From assembly GCA_016858145.1 (NCBI GenBank), contig JAEHOE010000002.1, forward strand, positions 434,001 through 498,000: a DNA stretch of 64,000 nucleotides, given 5' to 3'. Positions 43,101 through 53,967 of the stretch are shown here, one piece after another (the stretch's first letter is position 1; each line of letters begins with the position of its first letter). The notes beneath the pieces are model-generated. The model worked only from the letters and a program-made list of their open reading frames with translations, was not told where the DNA came from and searched no databases. Source of the stretch: Edaphochlamys debaryana. Its lineage: Eukaryota; Chlorophyta; Chlorophyceae; Chlamydomonadales. Both the position numbers and the translations under genes were made by a program.

Positions 43101-46100
43101 GGAGGGGGTGTTTGAAGCTGATAAGCGGGAGAGCGGGGGGGGAGGGGGGGGGCAAGGATGGAGGTGAGCGGCAAGGAGGAAGGAGGGGGGAGGGGGGCAA
43201 GGAGGGAGGGGAGGGGCGAGTGGAGGGGAGAGGGCGGAAAGCATGTTGCCGCTGGGCACGCACAAGGCCGGACAGGGGGCAGCAAAAGCGGGTGAGAGGG
43301 TCTAGGAGGGAGGTGAGGGGCAAGGGATACGGCCAGGCAAGGGTGGAGTCGGCTAAGGGATGGGAACGGTGGCGCGGATGTTGGCCTTTGTTGGCGTTAC
43401 AGGGCTAACCAAAGTTTGTTTTCTCATTTTGTCCGCTGGCTTCAGTACAGTGCTTTACGCTTGACCCCTGTCACGTCACTCGCCTCGCCTACGCTTCCCT
43501 GGCACACAGAGCAGCCCTTCACACAGCTGCGCCGTGCCGCCCTCCTCCCGCCCCGCCGCGCGCACCTCCAGTTCGCTGGTGCTGAATCCGAATGACGCAA
43601 TGATTGCCGTACGCTCGTCCACCTGCATCACCTCGCAGCCGCCGCTGCAGGACTTGGTCCAAACCAGCGCGCCCGTCTCTGTGCGGGCACACGCCGGAAG
43701 GAGGCGGGACGGGGTTCAGAGCAAGCCGTTGACAGAGATCGCAAGGCGAGGGGCGTATGACGGCAAGCGCGAGGGGAGGCAGCAAGACTCGGTCTCAAGG
43801 CGGTCGCTGTCGGCAGCCTTCGGCGCCCCAGTCCGCACATCTCGTCCTTCTTTAACTCACTCCAGCAGCTGCCCCAAGGTAGGCCCCCACCCCAAGGGCC
43901 GCCGCAATGACCCTAAAACCCTACGAGGCCCCCAGCCCAAGGGCCGCCACAGGCAGCCCTGCCAAGCGCCCCAGCCAAGCGGACACTGCCACCCCAGATC
44001 TCGCCCTTCCACCCACCCGCGTGGATGCCGTACAGCTGGGCAACCAGATCCGCATCCGGCGGGCCCCGCAGTACGACAGCCGCAGTGGTGGCCAGAGCCA
44101 GGGAGGGGGCTCCGCCGGGGAAGGCGCCCGTCTGCCACTGCGGGTTGGGGGGTTTGGGGGGGGTCCCAGGGAGGCAAATTGTTGCGGGGCCAGAAGCGCC
44201 GGCATAGAGCAACGTCTCCCCAACTTCACGGGTCTGAGGCACACGTGCAGAGACTGAGGCAAACTAGTGATTTGCAAGGAAAGCACCTCTGCGTCCCCAG
44301 ACAACGCCAGGCCCGCGTGGTGTCTGGCTTTCACTCGGTGATGCCCCTCCCCCTTGTCCCCCTGTCCCTTCTCCTCCTTGTCCTCCTCTCACCAGTTGCC
44401 CCCCCCCCCCCCCCCAGTCCCCTTTTCCCTTTCTCCTCCCTCTTAACGCAACCCTACCTTGGAGGCCCCAATGGGACCGCTTACCGAACCCTGTCCCCTG
44501 CCTCCCTCCTCCCACCAGGGCGCCCCCCTGCCCCATCCCCAACAGGGTCGCCCCACCTCCTGCCGCTCCTGCCCCCCTTACCCATTCCCGACCCCTGCTT
44601 CCTCCCTCCCCCTCCTCCCCCTCCCCCTGTCCCCTTCCCAACCACCGCCACCAGGACACCCCTCTCCACACACACACCCGTGCTTAACTTGGTGGCCCCA
44701 CTGCCCAGGTCCAGACCAGAGTCACCACCGACCCCTTAACACTGGTCCCCATCGAGCCTACAACCCTCCCCCCTTCCCCGCCAACTGGAACCCCCACCAG
44801 CATCCCCCCCTTCCCCCCATACCTTGGTGGCCCCACTCCCCAGGTCCAGCGCCACCACCGACCCCTTGCAATGGTGGCCCCATCGAGCCTACCCCCCCCT
44901 TCCCCCTACCCCCCCTCACCTTGGTGGCCCCACTCCCCAGGTCCAGAGCCACCACCGACCCCTTGCAATGGTGGCCCCATCGAGCCTAACCCCCCCCCCC
45001 CCCCCCCCCCTTCCCCCTACCCCCCCCTCACCTTGGTGGCCCCACTCCCCAGGTCCAGAGCCACCACCGACCCCTTGCAATGGTGGCCCCATCGAGCCTA
45101 CCCCCCCCCCCCTTCCCCCTACCCCCCCTCACCTTGGTGGCCCCACTCCCCAGGTCCAGAGCCACCACCGACCCCTTGCAATGGTGGCCCCATCGAGCCT
45201 ACCCCCCCCCCTTCCCCCTACCCCCCCTCACCTTGGTGGCCCCACTCCCCAGGTCCAGAGCCACCACCGACCCCGAGGGCCCCCCCTGCCCCGGCTCCTC
45301 CGCGGGGGCCGCCGCCACGCTCAGCAGCGCCAGCGCCGGCAGCTCATCGGGCAGCGCCAGGGCGGCGATGGCGGAGCCGGGGGGCAGCTCCGCGCGCCAG
45401 GCCAGGTCGCCTGAGGACTCGGACACGGCGAAGAGGTGGTTGTCTGCGTGGAGGGGCGGGGAAGGGAGGGTGGGGAAGGGGTGGGGGAGGGGTGGGGGAG
45501 GGGTGAGGAGGGGGGAGGGAGGCGGGGGGTTTAGGAGCCAATCCTTCCAGCCGAACCTTCCAGCCGAATAACGGTTCCGGCGAGACCACGAGTCCAAAAG
45601 CGCACAAGGCTTGAGCCCCGTAGACTCTCCGTCCCTCTTATGGCCCTGCCTCAAACTTGCCTGGGTTTCGGGATGCGACCAGGACCAACCAGGGCGTGTT
45701 TACGGCCGGGGGCTTGGGCCCGCCCGCCGGGGGCGGCACTGCGGCGGCCAGGCCCCGTAGGGAGCGCTGCGCGCCGCTCCACAGCCCCCGCACGGGATCA
45801 AACGCGGATCTGGTCTTGGATCCAGGTGCGGCGGATCCCGAGGAGCTGCGGGAAGCTGCGGAATCCACCATGGGAACGCCCGCGGGCGAGGGCGTCTCCA
45901 GGGGCAGCGCGAAGGTGGCATCCTTGGGGAGGGGCAGGTGGTCGGAGCGGTGGAAGAGACCCGAGGCGCGCGGGAACGACCACTTGAGCTTCCCCGTTAC
46001 GATGGAGTGAGCGACCAGGGAGTGGCCTCGCCTGCGGGGGCGAGCGGGGCGGGCAAGACGAGGGGGGAGCTCGACACGGTGGGGCGGCGAGAGGGGGCCG

Positions 46101-46459
46101 GCGGTCAGGCGGGCCGGCACGCATACGGGGATCGGTCGCCCGAACGGGTTTCGTTGAGGAACGAGGCAGCGCGAAGTTGTTGTTTGAAATGCTGCTGCCC
46201 CAGCGCCAGCTCACCGGCTGACTGCGTAGAGATGCCGCTGGCCCGGCTCAGGCAGCCATACTAAATCATCTGTCTGGTGCCAGAGCTCGTCTCCAGTCGT
46301 CACGTTGAAGATAGTGGCCGATGTGCAGTTGTTTGAGGCCCAGGCGACGTTCCACACGAGTTTAGCGCCCACTGTGTTTATGCAGCTCGCCACAGGCTCC
46401 TGCCCCAGCACCGCTGTGAGCTGCAGGATAAGCAGCAAGGCTGCTGCTCGGCGCTTCAT
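40176..46459 (-). CDS. PQQ/quinoprotein-like beta-propeller type I membrane protein
   Basis: Nine exons join in frame to 1008 residues: 46459-46215, 46031-45661, 45443-45232, 44233-44017, 43678-43566, 43087-42231, 41805-41766, 41412-40940, 40674-40176. Intron 2 uses a GC donor. The N-terminus MKRRAAALLLILQLTAVLG is a clear signal peptide. Propeller-strand motifs of the PQQ type recur: HSIVTGKLKWSF, AVSESSGDLAWRAEL, ETGALVWTKSC, AVDLASGKVLWRG, AVGTDTGEVAWRSKLG and ERATGKRIWTFPLP. A Gly/Ala/Ser-rich loop interrupts exon 6. A single TM helix (IVFVLLLAQLAVVVAGFGSVV) then leads to an acidic, Gly-rich, poly-Gln cytosolic tail. The layout is that of a luminal or extracellular sensor, somewhat like the IRE1 luminal domain but without a kinase. 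The cofactor residues of true PQQ dehydrogenases were not recognised, so enzyme activity is doubtful. Confidence 0.8.
40731..40800 (-). repeat. Partial duplicate of the last PQQ-gene exon
   Basis: The plus-strand text AAGACAATGTCAGTGCCCAC with GGACCGGGCGTGGCTGG repeats, with changes, the start of the TM exon (40620-40674). It lies in the intron just upstream of that exon, a decayed duplication of its 5' part. Confidence 0.7.
44458..45231 (-). repeat. Minisatellite of exon 3' end plus splice donor in the PQQ gene
   Basis: The native junction at 45232/45231 (…GCCACCAAG|GTGAGG) is repeated downstream in the intron at about 45131, 45028, 44926 and 44821, with a more diverged copy near 44458. Each ~100-bp unit carries the end of exon 3 (VVALDLGSGATK region), the GT donor and a poly-G/C intron stretch. 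Confidence 0.85.
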
Positions 46460-48167
46460 GGCTTGACCCAAAAGGGCTTCGGCTAACGGGATTTGGGATT
46501 CACGTGTCGTTGACGAGGAAGCGGCGTCGGCGCATGGTGAGTAGCTAGTGTGAGTGACTATGAAACCTGTGGCCAGCCGCGAGGACGTCGGCTTGTCGAG
46601 CATGGCAGCACGTCCATTTTGGCCATGGGCGGGCACATTGCCGCCCATCGCCCCGCCTTCCCCCGCCCCCCCGCCCTCTCCACCGGGGTTGTCTATAATA
46701 ACCCCGCCCTCTCCACCGCAAACAGCTCATGGCCGCCTTCCGGTGTGAAAGAAGGTGCAAGGCACTGTAGGGAGGATCTGTCATGTGGCACAAGGTACCT
46801 ACATCCCGTTGTCCAGTCCGGGTGTACCCGCCACCAGGCGGGTACCACTCCCGGCCGGGGCTGAGTCCCCGGACAGGCCATTTTCAGCAGGCCGGGGCAC
46901 CCCTAGAACATACTCTGGACGAGGGTGTCCTAGCTGCCGCACCGCGCCTGCCGCGGGAGGGGTGTGTTTGGCACGGTCCCCGACGGACGGGGTCGGTCGA
47001 CCCCGACCGCCGAGCTGATGCTCGCCGTTCCATACTTTATCTACTGAACACAAAAGGCAATGTTTGAGCTGAGTTTGGTGCGGGAAGATGGTCGCAGCTC
47101 GACAAACAGGTTGAATCGCCATCAGTTGACCGCCTGAGCTCGGGCCTTGCGGCGACCTAGAGCCTCCAACCGCGTTCATAAACCTTCTTACTAGACACTG
47201 CAGCTAAATCGAGGTCATTTTGGGCCTGGGGGTGGAGGTCGGCAGGTCGGCATGTCTCGCGACATTTGGTGCTCGTCGGTCACCAGAGTGCGGCCCGGCC
47301 CCATCCAGGGACTCTTATATGAGCCATAGACCACATAAAAATCAATTTCGGTGGGGACTCAGGCGGCCCAAGGGAAAAGGGCCGAGTGGTAGCCGCCTGC
47401 CCGCCACACGCGATGATTGCTGGCACCCCGCCTTCTTCTCTTGCATTGCGGCAGCGGCTACATCGACGCGTTCAGCTGCATTCCCCGTCGTCGTCCGGAC
47501 TACGCTACACGGCCCCTGCGAACACAGACCCCCAGCTGCCCCCTGGGCCCTCTTCAAAGTGATGGTCCCAGTCTAATGAACTGCCCGGCCTTTCCCGACA
47601 CCTAGCTGCTGTCACAGTGTCACATGCAGTGCGGCGCAGTGACGAGCCATCGGGCGGGGATCGGGCTGCCAGCGAGCCAGTCCCAACTCGACGCCACCCA
47701 ACTGTCAGTCTGTCACTCCGCCGTCGCTCAATTCACATAGGGGTCACCAACGTCTCCAAATGACCGCACGCATGTCATTACTGCCTCGTTTGTTCTATTC
47801 CTGGCCTCTGGTCGTCACCCCGCTCCGCCCTCACACGTGTGCGCCATTGTGCGCTCCCCTGGTCCCTCAGCAGGGGCGCACCGCCAACGGTCATTGCCAA
47901 CCCGCATGACATCCTGTCTTGCCCAACCCTGTGCCCAACTCCCGGCCCAACCACTCCCGACCGTTGGTCAACGTCGCGGCTCCAACAGTACTCTGAACAG
48001 CAGCCTGTTCAACCTGAGCTGTTGTCACTTCCAGCTCGCGAGGCGCCGATCACTCTGCCCAATCGCCCGTGTCCATGGCCCCGTTCCCCGTGCTCGCAAC
48101 GCTGCTCCGCCCCAACAGCGATCCAAACCCAACGCCCCTCCAGGCCCGGCCCCCGCCCCCGTCCCCG
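46460..48167. other. Intergenic between PQQ-gene start and FKBP-gene stop
   Basis: It contains the PQQ-gene promoter side, the dispersed repeat copy at 46840-46995 (inverted relative to 38650-38840) and Pro-rich open frames with no recognisable domain. No RNA gene seen. Confidence 0.45.
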
Positions 48168-51100
48168 CTACCGCGCCCGCCCTGCCTTCTGCGCCTTTGC
48201 CCCCAACCGCACCCCAAAGATTGCCAGCAAGGACGCTAGCCACCCAAGCAGCATTGCCACTAGCCAATGCCGCTCCGGAACCGCCTTTCGCGACGCCGGG
48301 GTCGACTTGGCCGCCGCCGCCGCCGCCCGCGCGTCCTGCTGCTGCCGTGGACCCTTGGCCGCCGCCGCCGCCCGCTTGCTGGGCTGCCCGCCGCCCGCAG
48401 CCGCGGCGGAGGCGGCGGAGGTGCTGGCGGCGCCGCCGGAGCGTTCCGTGGCGTCGGCGGCGGAGGCGGACGCCGCGGCGGAGGGCGCCGACGCGCCGTC
48501 GGCTGCTGCGGAGGCCGAGGCGGCGGCGGCGGGTGCGGAGCTGGAGGAGGATGCGGCCACGGGGGCTGCGATCTTGCCCTTGAAGAGCTGCTCCTGTGGG
48601 GATGATGAGGGGAAGGGGGAGGGGGGCAGGGTGAGCCGGGGGATCTGCGGGGTCCTGAGGAGTAAGAGGCTGGAAGGGGCTTGAGGGATGCGTACGAAGG
48701 GGTGTAGAGGGTACGGGTGGGCCCTCCTCCGCCCCAGCCTCTCGCGTTTCCCGCCTACCCTGTCCTCTCCCATACCCTTCCTCCACCATCCATGCGCCCA
48801 CGACCGCCCCATGTCCTCCCCTCTTCCTTTCGCCCTTCTTGCCTGCGCCTTCTTCTCCTCCCCCTGGACCTTCGCGAGGAGGCGGAGCTCAGCTATGATG
48901 CCGGCATCGCTGGGGTCACTGCGTGTGTTGGGGGACGGGGAGGAAAGGGCGGATCGGGCTGTCAAGAAAGGAAAGCGGCGAGGGTCATGCCATGCCGTCC
49001 TACATCCCACCCGGTCCGGGCGGCCCCGCAAACACACCCGGACAAATTCTGGCCTGCCCTCACGCGAGGCCAGGGCCCAGTCCCTGGCCCGGCCATTGGC
49101 CTCTACCGTACCGGTAATCACCTTCAACGCCAGGCCTCCCACTTGCCCGCAAGCGCACTTCCCTTGTGCGCCCTCGAGCCGACAACCGACAGCCCCCAAC
49201 CTCCAACCGTCAACTCCCAACCCCCAACCACTCACAGCTTGCGGGCCGCCTCCAGGTCCTCCTTGGCCTCCTCCGTCCGCCCCAGCGCCAGCCGCGCCTT
49301 GCCCCGCCGGAACAGGGCCTTGACGTTCTTGGGGTCCATGTTAAGGACCTGGGGGGGGGGGGTGAGGGGGTAAGGGGGGGGGGGAGGGTGAAGATGAGCG
49401 GGGTCACGTCGCCTGCGCTGGAAGGTGGCAACCGTCCATTCTAGTATACCGGGGCAGGGGTGGAGTGGGGTCTCAGTCGATTCCACATGCAAGCAAGGGC
49501 CAGACAGCCGGGGGCACGTGGGGGTATGTGGGCATGGCTACGGGGTACGGACGTTCTGGGGGGCCTATGTTGAGGACCTAGGCGGGCGTGTGACTGTGTA
49601 AACGTTTGAGCCAAGTGTCAAGGCACGCCGTCGAGAACGGAGCACACGCCGGGCTGGCCGCAGCGGCTCCAGACCCTAACCCAACTGCCGGATGTGGGCC
49701 CTCTCGACCGACTCTGCCCCTCCAGCGCTACCCGCTTAGGCCTGCGCTTGCCCTCCCCCCCCCCCCCCCCCCCCCCGGCCCCTCCAGCTTCTCCTCAGAC
49801 CTGCGCTTGCCCCCCCACACCGCTCCCCAATCACCCGCCCCCCAAACTTGAATGCGCACCTGCCCTTGTCCTCCCCCCTGACCCCATCCGCACTCCCACC
49901 CTCAGCTCTGCACCGGCCCTAGTTGCCCACCCTGAACCCCTACCCCCCCCAAGGCCGAATAACGTACGCACCTGTCCGCCCGCCCGGAACCCGTTCCCCC
50001 TCCCGACCCCAATGCTGAATGCGCACCTGTCCGCAGTTGTAGATGGCTGTGTTGTAGTCCTCGGTCTTGAGCTGGCATGCGGCCATGTTGAGGTGCACCA
50101 GGACCTTGAGCTTCTCGGCCTGGGGGGGGGGGGGGGAAGGGCGGGGGGGGAGGGGGGGCGCGAAGCCGGAAAGGGGGAGGTGGGAGTATGGTGGAGAGTC
50201 CGAGAGCCGGGGGACTGGGGGGGGCGTTCAGAGGGAGGGGGGGAGTCTGGCGGGTGGGGCCCAGTCCATGCTGGATTAAGAGGGAGAGGTACATGAGGGA
50301 GAGGCGCGGGGAACGGGCTGTAACAATGCACGGGTCCTTGGGGCCGCCATAACTAATGCTCCAAGCTCGTATCCCCACATGGCTCCCCCCCTCCCCCAGC
50401 AACATCCCCCAGCCTCTGCCCCTCCTCCCCCTCCCCCCCTCCCCCACCCCACCCCTCCCCCTCTGCCCACCTTGTCCAGGTAGTGCCCATCCAGCTGGTA
50501 GATGAAGTCCTCGTCCATGTATGACAGGGCCTGCAGTACAGCCGTACAACAGCACCGCGTGTCCGTGAACTGAGCTCAGCCCACCCGCACCCCCGCCCAC
50601 ACACGCCCTTGCCCGCCCACCCCCCAGCAAACCCCATTGCAACCTCTCCATCGCGGCTCCAGCCCTCCACCAGGTCGCTCTTGGCCCGGGCTTGCGGCTC
50701 CCACACTGCCCCTCCGCTCACCCAGCCCCGCGAGACCCTACCTCAACCCCCCCCCCCCCCCACCCCTCTCTTTGCTCCCACCCACCATGGCGTACTTGGC
50801 CAGTGCGTCCTCCCCCCCCCCCCCCCCCAACCCCCTGCCCTTCCCCCGTCCCCCAACCCCTCCCCCCCCCCCCCACCATGACGTACTTGGCCAGTGCGTC
50901 ATCACCTCACGTACACTACCACCATACCCTCCACCCCCTCCCAAGCTACCCCCTTCCCCCGTCCCCCAACCCCTCCCCCCCCACCCACCATGGCGTACTT
51001 GGCCAGGGCGTCCTTCCACCTCCCCTCCTTGAACAGCTCGTTGCCCGCCAGCCGCCGCCGCTCCGCCCGCTCCATGCGCTCCTCGTACAGCAGGGAGCCG

Positions 51101-52589
51101 CGGTCGCGGTCGGTGTCGCCCTGGGGTGGGGGGCGGGGGTTGGAGATGGGAGGGGGGCTGAACGGGGGGGCTCGAGGGATTCCCCTTGCCCCTCCCTTCC
51201 CTGCCCCCTCACCTCCTCGATGCTCTCCCACCTCCTGGAGCGACATCAAGCCCCTTTCTCCCGCCCTCGTGCCTCACTCTGCGGTGCTCTCCCTACTGGC
51301 AAGCAGCTGCCCGCCCTTGCCCTCACCCATCCCTCCTCCCACCCTTCCAAGCCCTCCCGTCCCCACCTCCTCGATGCTCTCCCAGCTCTCCTCTCCACCC
51401 CTCTCCCCATCCCCTCCCGCCCATCTCCACCCCCCCCCTCCAACTCCCTCGATGCTCCCGCAGCCCCGTTCCGCCCTTGCTCCGCACAACGCCACCATCC
51501 CACCTCCCCTCGTGCCCACCTCGGTGCTCTCGCAACCCCATGTCCGCACCTTGCTCCGCCCTTCATGGCAAGCCCCCCACCAGCCTTGACCCCTTCCGCT
51601 TCCCTCCTCCCTCCCCTCCTCCTCCCCTCCCCTCCCCCTCCCCTTGCCCACCTCCTCAATGCCCTCCCAGCTGAGCATCTCCAGTTCGTAGACCAGCTGG
51701 GCGGAGGGGGGCACGCATGGGAAGCTGAAGCTGCCACGTGCGCCGTAGCCGTACAGCGGATCCAGCACGTACACCAGCGCCCGCTCGCCCTTCGCCATGG
51801 TGGCCGCCGCCAGGCACAGGCCCGTCTCCGTGGCGGCCGTGTCTGAAATTGAGAGGAGAGGTTGGGACAAAGGGGTTTGAGGGAGAGCATTGGAGGGTTG
51901 GGCAACGGCCCCAGTGGGCTCACGGCACTGCGCGGCTATCCGGGTCTGGCCCTGGTGTGGGGAAGGCGTGGCGGGGTTGGGAGGCGCAAACGCCTAGCGG
52001 TGCTACTGGTGTAAGTTTGGCTATGTGTACTGGGGCATGGCCGGGAGGGAAGTGTTGCCACGCCTCGGCTTCCACACACGGGCGCCCCTGTTCCGCCCAA
52101 ACCGTCCCCACCTCGGCCCGCCACCACGACCATGGGCTCCTCCGTCTCCTTGTCGGTGCGGGTGTCCATGAACATCTCTCCATTGCTCAGCAGGTAGCCC
52201 GTGTAGTGGACTGCGGGGGACGGGGGCAAGAGCGATGGATGGGATGTGTCGGGTGGTTCCGGACTCAGCACCTCCTGGATAACGTAGCTGCTGTATACGT
52301 GGTTGAATGCGTCGGCATACGCACCGAGGCAGCGGGCGTGGCGCGTCGGCATTTCGCCGGCAAAGCCGGGCTCCAGAACTTTCTTGAGAAGCTTCCCATC
52401 CTTTGTGAGCACCTCGCAGTCCTCAGGTGGCGTCAGCAGGACGTGAGGCGGGGCTCGTCGCGAGTCCTCGGTGAGAGGAGTGGGCTCAGCGGATTGCTCC
52501 GCTTCCGCGGGCGCGCTAGAAGCCTCGTCCCGCTGCTGATCAGGCACTTCTGACTGCACTTCATGCTGGATTGCCTCTGTATCGGCCAT
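48168..52589 (-). CDS. Tail-anchored FKBP-type prolyl isomerase with TPR domain (TWD1/FKBP38-like)
   Basis: Nine exons join in frame to 484 residues: 52589-52325, 52210-52112, 51842-51652, 51120-50989, 50530-50471, 50119-50027, 49348-49236, 48918-48843, 48593-48168. Intron 8 uses a GC donor. An acidic ~90-residue N-terminus precedes one FKBP domain (VHYTGYLLSNGEMFMDTR ... YVLDPLYGYGARGSF ... LVYELEMLSWE). Then come TPR helices (AGNELFKEGRWKDALAKYAM; VLVHLNMAACQLKTEDYNTA; NVKALFRRGKARLALGRTEE), an Ala/Ser-rich linker and a C-terminal helix WLVAMLLGWLASLLAIFGV typical of tail anchoring. Family knowledge: such proteins (plant FKBP42/TWD1, animal FKBP38) bind HSP90 through the TPR and sit on ER, plasma or mitochondrial membranes. 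Several canonical FKBP active-site aromatics appear altered, as in low-activity relatives. Confidence 0.88.
49740..50026 (-). repeat. Decayed copies of FKBP exon 6 donor region
   Basis: The native junction (GGACAG|GTGCGC at 50027/50026) has relatives at about 49970 (CGTACGCACCTGTCC) and 49855 (TGCGCACCTGCCC), separated by C-rich spacers. Weaker than the other arrays. Confidence 0.5.
50775..50989 (-). repeat. Copies of FKBP exon 4 3' end plus donor
   Basis: The native end (GCCAAGTACGCCATG|GTGGGT at 50989/50988) is repeated near 50876 and 50785 as CACCATGRCGTACTTGGCCA on the plus strand, each followed by long C-runs. Confidence 0.8.
51200..51652 (-). repeat. Decayed copies of FKBP exon 3 3' end plus donor
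   Basis: The native exon end encodes SWEGIEE|gtgggc (51652/51651). Relatives of CACCTCCTCRATGCYCTCCC occur near 51515, 51440, 51365 and 51208, increasingly degenerate. Confidence 0.65.
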
Positions 52590-53967
52590 TATCGAGCTTT
52601 TAGACTAAAGGGCAGGTGGTTGCAAGGATTGCAAGTGCAAAACTTAAGGGCAAGCAAGTGACGCTGCAACGGCTTTAGGCTTCAAGGTTGGACGTTGTGT
52701 AGTGAACAAGCGAGTTAAGGTTCACTCTGCGAGCCGATGCATCTTGTAACGATCGGCCCTGCTTCGGTGGTAGGTCCTCGCACATGCGTGCCGCCGTACC
52801 ATGCAAGTTCTCCACCTGGTCGCATCACCCGTGCCTCGCTTCCCAGCCTCTAAGGTAACATACACACGGCCCCTCACAGGCCCGCCCGCAAAGCCACACA
52901 GTCAGCGTGGGCACTGCCTCCTCAACCCTCCTCCTCAGCCTCGACGGCGGCCCTGTCCTTACCGTACTAAACACGGACCATTCAGTCGTGAGCTCCCCCC
53001 CATCAGCGCTACAAACCCACGGCAAGCGCACGACCACGAAGGCAAGCCCGGTTGGGGGCCGCCCCAAAACGCAAGTGCCCAGTGCTATTAAGGCATACAA
53101 GAAAGCCCTGCCCTTGCCTCCCTCCAAGCCCCCCACATCACTGCCACATCGCCCCCACTCCCAACACATTGCAGTATCCGCCCACCATGTGCCATCGCGG
53201 CTTGCCGCACGCATGACACACTGCAGTAGCAGTGGGCAACGCACTAAGCTAATCATTACCGATACTAAACCGCCGTACGAAGACACGTACGAGGCAAGCT
53301 CGCTGCCGCCATCCAAGCATCAAACACGCTAGATAGGACGGCCAGCGCAACCACAGCGGCTTGAAATAACGAGCAATGCGTACCCCCCACCTTCCACATC
53401 TCAGCCGTCCATCCATAAGACTCTCAATGTCAGTGCTTCAAGTGTTGTAAGCTCAGCCCCGCCATGCTGATCGCAAGTGTTGGTGCAACACGGGCCCCGC
53501 CGCACCGTGCTCGCATTGGCGGGCGGACGCACGATTTCTCACCGCATGCTTTGCTGGACTCCACCCTCACTCACACCATTCTGCGCTCATAACGTAGGCC
53601 GACGCCATGTCGTGGGCCCCTCCCCCTCGCGCTGCTTGGGCGGCGAAAGGCTCCTTGCGGGGCCTCCACGGCTCCTCAAAGAGCTGCCCCCCCCCCTCCC
53701 ACACCGTTCCCCGACGCCCGCGCCCCACCGCGCCGAGGCCATACCACCCACCGGCCCCATGAGCAAGCCCAGTTGAACTCCTCGGTCCGTGTTTCAAGAC
53801 GGGTCGATTGACGCTCTTCTGCCAGAGTCTGTAGAATGCAGATTTCGAAGGACAGAAGGGGCCCCGTTCCGCCGTGACACCACGACCGAGAGCTTGGGGC
53901 CTCAGCGCACGGGCCCCTCAGCGCATGGGGCCCCCAGCGCATGGGGGCTGAGGGCACCAGGGTCGCC
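52590..53967. other. FKBP promoter side and thiol-dioxygenase 3' side; no gene
   Basis: About 1.4 kb with no convincing ORF, RNA gene or clear repeat; a non-ATG open frame at 52907-53332 has no domain. Probably FKBP 5' regulatory DNA plus the 3' UTR of the upstream gene on the same strand. Confidence 0.4.

Noticed and set aside
52907..53332. 141-codon plus-strand open frame upstream of the FKBP gene
   Set aside because: It starts with GTG, has low-complexity composition, and shows no domain or splice context.
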